Positions 57,794 to 64,000 of a DNA stretch of 64,000 nucleotides are shown here, piece after piece. This stretch comes from Falciphora oryzae. Lineage: Eukaryota > Ascomycota > Sordariomycetes > Magnaporthales > Magnaporthaceae. Within the stretch, counting starts at the first letter, position 1. Each line of letters starts with the position of its first letter. The DNA is taken from the NCBI GenBank assembly GCA_000733355.1, contig JNVV01000001.1, forward strand, positions 1,587,404 to 1,651,403, in the 5' to 3' direction. Both the position numbers and the translations under genes were made by a program. The notes beneath the pieces are model-generated. The model saw nothing but the letters and a program-made list of their open reading frames with translations. It was not told the DNA's origin and did no database searches.

Positions 57794-60700
57794 TGGATTG
57801 GATATTAATGACCACGTATCCGGCCGCTGGAGGGGCGGGGGAATGCGGACGGGCTCTGCTGAGGATGGGGGGCGCATGATTCCGTAATCGGTAATCACGA
57901 TAATAGGTTCTGGCAATACATAAGACAATAATACTCTCTTGGTTAGGACTTGATTGGGCGGTTGGTCTATGAGCAGGCGTAATTAGTCGTTGGATTGCCA
58001 TTCCGTTTATCTGGTAGTTTGCTTGTATAAAGCATATACATGCTATGGAGGCTGAAGACATAGTTTTTGCATGAAATTAGGTAGTCGTCAAGTGTATTGG
58101 AAAGCGTAATTCACCTCAAGTCCAGCATTGATCTTTCAACATTCTGCGAAAGACCAAACAAACAGACACTCTTCCACGTGTTAGCAAGTCCCGGCGTGGC
58201 GGTGTGATGCAGATCGTGATCGATCAAAACTTTACGATACCAACCAAGCGCACTCCGCACTGTAAAACCGAATGCTTTTCCCTTTCTCGATCTTCCCTTC
58301 GCCCTCCCGAGATTGCAAGGAAGCCCTGGTGGAGGCGTCCGCTGAGCGGGCGAGCCGGGGGTTGCGGGGCGGAAACCGGGTTGTTTCTGGAGAGTGCGCC
58401 TTTCGCTGCCAGTGTCGTGTTTGATCAGAGCGGCTCTGGTCTCTTGGTGGCCGTGGTGGAGCGGGAGATGCCAGGCGGGTTCCTACCGGCGATCTTCTCC
58501 TCCTTCTGCCCTCCTGCTCTGCGCGTCGCACTACCGACGGCTTCGATCCGCCGGTGTGCGCTTTGGGTTCTGCTAGCTCAAAAACAGGGAGGAACAATCG
58601 GACGGTTGAGCGGCTGTGTGATGATGCAAGCCACGGAGTTCGTGGTGGTTGCTGGCTGTCGGGTCGCTGCAGTTGGTGGGATGGACGAATGGATGACGCA
58701 AAACGGCCTGGTCAACCGGGAAACCGGCCGTGAATGAATGCGTCCCGAATTCAATTCACTTCATCCGACCTTGCTGGCTGGCAGCAACTCGCGACTCTGG
58801 CGGAGAGAAAACCCGACTACGAAATGCAATGCAATGCAGCGCGCTGCAGCAGACGCTAGCTGAGCTGCGCTTGCAGGCAATCACCCGGGCACCCCACCCA
58901 ACCAACCACCCATGATGGCCGCAGTCAAACGCCCTCATGCGTCCCAAGGACGTCCAAGGACCGAGCCCAGCATGCCCAGCCGGTGCCATGAATGCTGGCT
59001 CATGTGCTGTTCCGTGTAGCGCGTCTTGGTGTTTTTGTTGCCTGGCTCGCTTCCAATGTTTTTTTTTTGCCCATCCACTCTCGCTCGCTGCGCCGCCGAA
59101 GAGGCACACTATCACTGCCCAATTGGTCGAGTCGTAATCAAATATTGAACCGGCGGTACGTAAGAGGCTGGTGGCTGTGCAGCGCGCCATGGGGGCCCGA
59201 AGCGACGTTCATGACCCGCAAAGGGCTCTTGGCGAATTCTCGACGCAAAGAGTGTTTTGAACTTTGGGCTCAGGCTTTTCTCGCCGTTCCTGTTTCCCCG
59301 GCCCACCTTGCCCACCTGCCAGAGCCCAGGCCTCTTGGCCGATCTGCTTTGCACAGGAGAATGAGCCCGCCCACGCACTCCGCACATGCAGGTTTGTGGA
59401 CTTTTGTCACCTTTTTAGTGCCGCTGGGCATGGAGGTTGATGCGCAAGATGACGACCTTCAATGTTCAGGGCGCCATCAGTCAGCCCATCACGGCATTTG
59501 CAGGGAAATAGGGAAGCATGGGCCAAGCTGGGGAGACACAGACAATGTCGCTATTCTCCCAAAGGTGCGACTGCGCCTCCATTGTACGTTATTTATTTCA
59601 TCGCCGGGAATGCTGATTGCGCTTGTGTTCCGGGAGATCCGGCAAGAGAGGCGACCTGAACACATGCGCTCTTCGCAAGTCATGCACTCATCGCGGGCTG
59701 GATTTATGTGCCTCGTAATTAATGCTACGTGAGATCCATTCACGCTCACTTCCCTATCGTATAGAGACGTCCCACGGGCAGCTACCAATCCACGAAAAAA
59801 AAAAAAACAAAAAAAAAAAAAAACGTTCGTGATGGCTGGGAACCGTAGGCTGACCCCCGCAGTGAGTGAGACTGGCCACCAGAGGACCAGGGGGATACGA
59901 GCCTAAGCGGGAAAGAAGAACACCATTCCTAGACGATCAGGGCGCGGCGACGCTGACGAAGCGGCGAGCGGCGAGCGGCGAGCGGGCCAGCAAACACGAA
60001 ACCACCACTTCCAGGTGCTGCCCTGAATCCGTACCTGCCGCGGACGAGGGAGGCATCAGGGGTGGCGCTGCTTCCATGCTGGGAACCTGGGCCACCCGTT
60101 TTTAGATTGTGCATGCTCATAATGCACACCCTCGCAGACGCACGCGGCCGCTACGGGCGCGTCCCCACCTGCACTAACAAAAGGGACAAGGCCGCCGGGC
60201 TGGCCTTTTGTAGCCGCCCAGCCCTCGGCCAATCACGTCGCAGCCCGGTTTTTCCAGCCCCTATTGGATGTCGCCCGCCTTCCCCTTTCAAGTGACATGG
60301 CCCAAGAAGCCCAGCGACTCCTAGCGGGAGCAAGACCCTGTTTTTCCCTCTTCATTCCCCGACTCCGTCACTTGGTTGTTCATTCTTCAATTCCCAACCC
60401 GAATCCTCCCTTTTTCCTCCTCCCTCTTTTCTTCTCCTGGCGGGACACCCACAACGCGACCATCCATTCCCCCCCTCCGATCGTTTTTTAAGAACAGGCT
60501 TCTGGGAAACGGGGAATCTCCCATCCGATCGACGAGCAGCAGACGTCCCTCGCTTGCATCTCCTGCCGACCGACACTTTTTCTTGGACGAACCGCCTTGG
60601 AGCACGCTCGGCCCGGCGACAACCACGCCGACCCTGCCATATAGACAAGTTTATCGATACAGGCGACAGGGTGATTTGGAGCGGCCAATCACTCCGACCG

Positions 60701-60849
60701 ACGCGAGTTGATCGATTGTTACCGAATCACGGAATCCGACTGCAGTGACCGGGTACTTGCAACGACGCCGACTACCGTCGACTCGGTCGGGGTTGATACG
60801 ATACGCGAGTGGGAATAACTGAAGATCGGAGACCGGGCGACTGACCACC
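57794..60849. other. Long intergenic region upstream of the Flc-type gene
   Basis: About 3 kb. It contains an interrupted A run at 59795-59823 and scattered open frames without domains (the longest is 58204-58737 +). The final 600 bases are rich in C/T tracts typical of strong fungal promoters and probably belong to the downstream gene. Confidence 0.45.
60229..60267. promoter_or_regulatory. Opposed CCAAT boxes upstream of the Flc-type gene
   Basis: CCAAT at 60229-60233 and its reverse (ATTGG) at 60263-60267, about 600 bp upstream of the start codon. These are binding-site words for the CBC/Hap complex. A C/T-rich tract follows at 60340-60470. Function is inferred. Confidence 0.35.
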
Positions 60850-63406
60850 ATGTTCTTCTCTTCCTTACCAAAGGCTTTGTGCCTCCTGCCGGCCCTGGCC
60901 TCGCTCGTGGCGCCGGTAGCCGCCGAGCGAGTGCTAAAGTCGACATCTCTGAGCACATGCCAGGATAACTCGGCCTTCAGTGCTAGTCTCTTCGACGTTG
61001 CCTACTACCCCGACAACTCGACGGCCATATTGAAGGTCGCAGCCAGGTCCTCGGTAGAGGGCAAGGTCATTTTCGACGCGTCCGTTCGCGTCTACGGCTA
61101 CGAGGCCATCACTATCAAGGGCGACCCGTGCACGCAGGGCCTCAGGGGTCTCTGCCCCATGGTGGCCGGCAACATCCCGCTCAACTTCCCCGTCAACAAC
61201 ATCTCCCTCCCCCAGATTCCCAACATCGCCTACACGTTGCCCGACCTCGACGCCAAGGTCCGCGTGTACATCAACCTGACCGAGGGACCCAACGCCGGCA
61301 AGGCCATTGCCTGCGTTGAGGCCTACATCGTCAACGGCAAGACGGTCGACCTGCTCGGTGTCAAGTGGGCTACTGCTATCATCTCTGGCCTGGCCCTTGC
61401 TTCGTCGGCCGTCGTCAACGGGCTCGGCCACTCCAATGCCGCCTCGCACGTTGCCGCCAACGCCCTGTCTCTGTTCGGCTACTTCCAGGCCCAGGCTATG
61501 CTCGGTCTGACCGCCGTCCCCATGCCTCCCGTCGTGCGCGCCTGGACTCAGAACTTCCAGTGGAGTATGGGCATCATCCGCGTCCAGTTCATGCAGGACA
61601 TGTGCACTTGGTACCAACGCGCCACCGGTGGTACCCCGGCCACCTTGTTCGACGCCCTCTCAACTGTCTCGGTCGAGGTTCAGAAGCGCTCGCTTGATGC
61701 CGTCCCGGTCGTTCACGATCTCTTCCGCCGTTCCGCGGCCATGCTTCCCCGCGCCATGACCGCCACCGCTGGGAACCTGTTCAAGCGTGCCAACATCGTC
61801 ACCCCGACTGGTAGCTTCATCGTCTTTGGTATCCAGCGTGTCGCCTTCAAGGCGGGCATCGAGACCACCAACCTCTTCCTGACGGGTCTCAGCTTCTTCG
61901 TCATCTTTGTCATCCTCGTCACTCTTAGCGTGGCCGCTTTCAAGGGCTTCTGCGAGGTTGCAGCCAAGAAGAGCTGGATGAAGCACGACACCTTCCTCGA
62001 CTTCCGCAACGGCTGGCTCACCGTGCTCAAGGGCATTCTCTTCCGCGTTACCCTCATCGGTTTCCCCCAGATGTCCATCCTCTGCCTTTGGGAGTTTACG
62101 CAGGTTGACTCGCCCGCCATTGTCGTCCTCGCCGTCTTCTTCCTGCTGTCCATGATCTTTACGCTCGGCTGGGCTGCCTCCAAGGTCATCCGGATCGCCC
62201 GCCGCTCCGTCGCGATGCACCGCAACCCTGCCTACATCCTCTTCTCGGACCCGCAGGCCCTCAACAAGTGGGGTTTCCTCTACGTGCAGTTCCGCGCCTC
62301 GGCCTACTACTTCATCGTTCCGTTCCTGCTCTACATCTTGCTCAAGGCCATGTTTGTTGCCTTTGCTCAGAAGAACGGCACGGTCCAGGCTGTCGCGTTC
62401 GTGCTCATCGAGGCCGGCGCCCTTATCGCGGCTAGTGTGCTGCGCCCGTGGATGGACAAGAGCACCAACTCGTTCAACATTGCCATCTGCGTCATCAACT
62501 TCCTGAACGCCATCTTCCTGCTCATCTTCACCAACGTCTTTGGCCAGCCGCCTCTGGCTACCGGTGTTGTGGGTGTGTTCCTCTGGATCTCCAACGCTGC
62601 GTTCGCGCTGGTCCTCCTGATCATGCTCATCGTCACCACGGCCGTGGTTCTCTTCCGCAAGAACCCCGACACCCGTTACCAGGCCATGGCCGACGACCGT
62701 ACTTCGTTCATGAAGTCGCAGACCCAGCTGACGGCCACGACTGAGCTTGATGCGCTCGCTGCGACGGCTCGTGGCGACANNNNNNNNNNNNNNNNNNNNN
62801 NNNNNNNNNNNNNNNNNNNNNNNNNNNNNNNNNNNNNNNNNNNNNNNNNNNNNNNNNNNNNNTCCGCAAGAACCCCGACACCCGTTACCAGGCCATGGCC
62901 GACGACCGTACTTCGTTCATGAAGTCGCAGACCCAGCTGACGGCCACGACTGAGCTTGATGCGCTCGCTGCGACGGCTCGTGGCGACAAGGCCGGCTACA
63001 ACAAGAACGGTGTCGACCTGGATGATAACGACTCTCTCTCGTCTGGTTCTATGCGCCGGAGGCAGGATGGTGCGAACCAGCCCATGCAGCAACCGCCGAG
63101 GTCTCCCGTCGACCCGTCGGTGCCGCTCTTCCCTGCCGATGGCCGCCGTGGGCCACCGCAGGGCTACGCCGGTTCGATGAACCGCTCCCCCAGCCCGTAC
63201 CAAAACAACGGGTCAACATCGAACCTGTCGGCATCCGCAGCATTCCGGGCGCAGAACAACGCCAGCCCAGCTGGACCCCGGTCAAATGCCGCTCCAAGGT
63301 AAGCTTCGCTGTCTCATCGAAAGCTCTATGAATTTCGCGTACAGTATTTGCTAACAGGTTTCCAATCTCACAGCCCTTGGCAACGCGGTGCTGGTTACGA
63401 TTAATT
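60850..63406 (+). CDS. Flc-type flavin carrier / TRP-like channel protein (broken by assembly gap)
   Basis: A signal peptide (about 1-25) precedes an ML-like lumenal domain (about 26-170) with Cys in LSTCQDNS, DPCTQGLRGLCP and AIACVEAY. A TRP-like membrane domain of some nine segments follows (for example FFVIFVILVTLSVAAF and a late VFLWISNAAFALVLLIML). The C-terminal cytosolic tail ends PWQRGAGYD. Fungal Flc proteins support FAD import into the ER, calcium homeostasis and wall integrity; this role is inferred. The gap at 62780-62862 plus a repeated 126 bp disrupt the frame. Merging the two identical copies (skipping 62780-62988) gives exons 60850-62779 plus 62989-63298, then 63376-63406, and 756 residues. 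The last intron has donor GTAAGC, a gctaac branch point and a CACAG acceptor. Confidence 0.88.
62654..62779 (+). repeat. Left copy of a 126-bp duplication flanking the gap
   Basis: This stretch matches 62863-62988 base for base as read by eye, and both copies end in gtggcgaca. It abuts the run of N directly. This is the pattern of two contig ends that overlap but were not merged. Confidence 0.9.
62780..62862. other. Assembly gap (83 N), probably artefactual
   Basis: A run of 83 N between two identical 126-bp stretches. No sequence needs to be missing: fusing the copies gives one continuous coding frame. Confidence 0.9.
62863..62988 (+). repeat. Right copy of the 126-bp duplication flanking the gap
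   Basis: Identical to 62654-62779, and continues into unique sequence (aggccggctac) that completes the reading frame of the left copy. Confidence 0.9.
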
Positions 63407-64000
63407 CCTCTCTAACAAATCTAACTAAATGTGTTTCCACGTCGGCAACCGGGCTCCAATGCGGAACGATCGCATGGTTTCCGCTGTCTAATTGATTTCT
63501 CTTTTTTGGGCGATTTACTATCTGTCAACCCGGAGCCGGCCATGGTATTCGGGGATTGGCGGCACTTGCCGGCATTGGCTATATCCAGTTGGAGACGGAC
63601 GGCTTGCGCGGGATGGGCTTCGGATTCGATAGACAACCGAGTCCATCTCGAGTCTTGTTGGCGTCGCGACATTCAGCATGACCACAGGCGTTGGAGAGGG
63701 CGGCCAGACACACGCGGTTGCACCATTTTGTATCTCCTTTCTAAATCTACTAACGTCTTTCTTCACTTTGTTGTTCCTGCCTCTTTTGTCCCTTTACTTG
63801 TGTAACCCCCCACTGTGTTTCCTTGTCTTTTTTTGTTGCACTTGTATCATTCTCATTCTCAGTGATGGAACTTCATCTCAATGCGAGATTGGCCGTTGTG
63901 AGCTTCTCTGATCCTGCCGTCTGTACATAGTCGATAAATGGAGAAGAAGTCTTACAGGAGCCGGGATGCTTTCGGCCTTGAGCGAGATGATTGTGTAACA
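63407..64000. other. 3' flank of the Flc-type gene
   Basis: Likely 3' UTR and downstream spacer, T/C-rich from 63720 onward. No coding sequence is supported up to the window edge. Confidence 0.45.

Noticed and set aside
58204..58737. A 177-codon plus-strand frame
   Set aside because: No recognisable motif or neighbours supporting a gene; begins in AT-rich spacer and has no splice partners.

Overview
The window is nuclear DNA from a filamentous ascomycete, most likely a Sordariomycete. The evidence is GC-rich coding sequence, short GT-AG introns with CTAAC-type branch points, and fungus-specific families (HET, DUF3176, DUF3433, EsdC-like, Flc/TRP-like, Atf1-type bZIP). It also has a U1-C protein with a Met-Gly-Pro-rich tail. 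I place 18 complete gene models and one 5'-truncated gene. I see no tRNA, rRNA, intact transposon or CRISPR array. Two runs of N are assembly gaps, at 27785-27825 and 62780-62862.

Layout, left to right. 0-7 kb: a CDT1-like replication licensing factor (+), a divergent MBF1-like coactivator (-), and a DUF1365 membrane protein (+). 7-10 kb: a HET-domain protein (+). 10.8-18.2 kb: an amidohydrolase resembling L-rhamnono-gamma-lactonase, a DUF3176 membrane protein, and an EsdC-like glycogen-binding protein (all -). 21-25.6 kb: a GPI-anchored Pro-rich wall protein and a nine-exon secreted agmatinase (both -). 27.8-34.3 kb: a gene cut by a gap and a 1188-residue disordered protein (+). 35-37.5 kb: a divergent pair, U1-C snRNP protein (-) and the p24 cargo receptor Erv25 (+). 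38-52 kb: five minus-strand genes (SDHAF2/Sdh5, Dsn1/Mis13 kinetochore subunit, Atf1-type bZIP, a GST-like protein, a Ras-like GTPase). 55-63.4 kb: a DUF3433 membrane protein and a Flc-type flavin carrier/TRP-like channel (+).

Most genes are unrelated housekeeping functions, and I see no biosynthetic cluster. The most interesting points are at the level of gene structure. U1-C appears to need a 6-nt microexon, which is notable because U1-C itself acts in 5' splice-site recognition. erv25 needs a GC-AG intron. The Flc gene is split by a spurious gap flanked by a perfect 126-bp duplication that shifts the reading frame. The 5' exon of the atf1 gene has two competing reading frames. I did not find a convincing undescribed multi-gene system.
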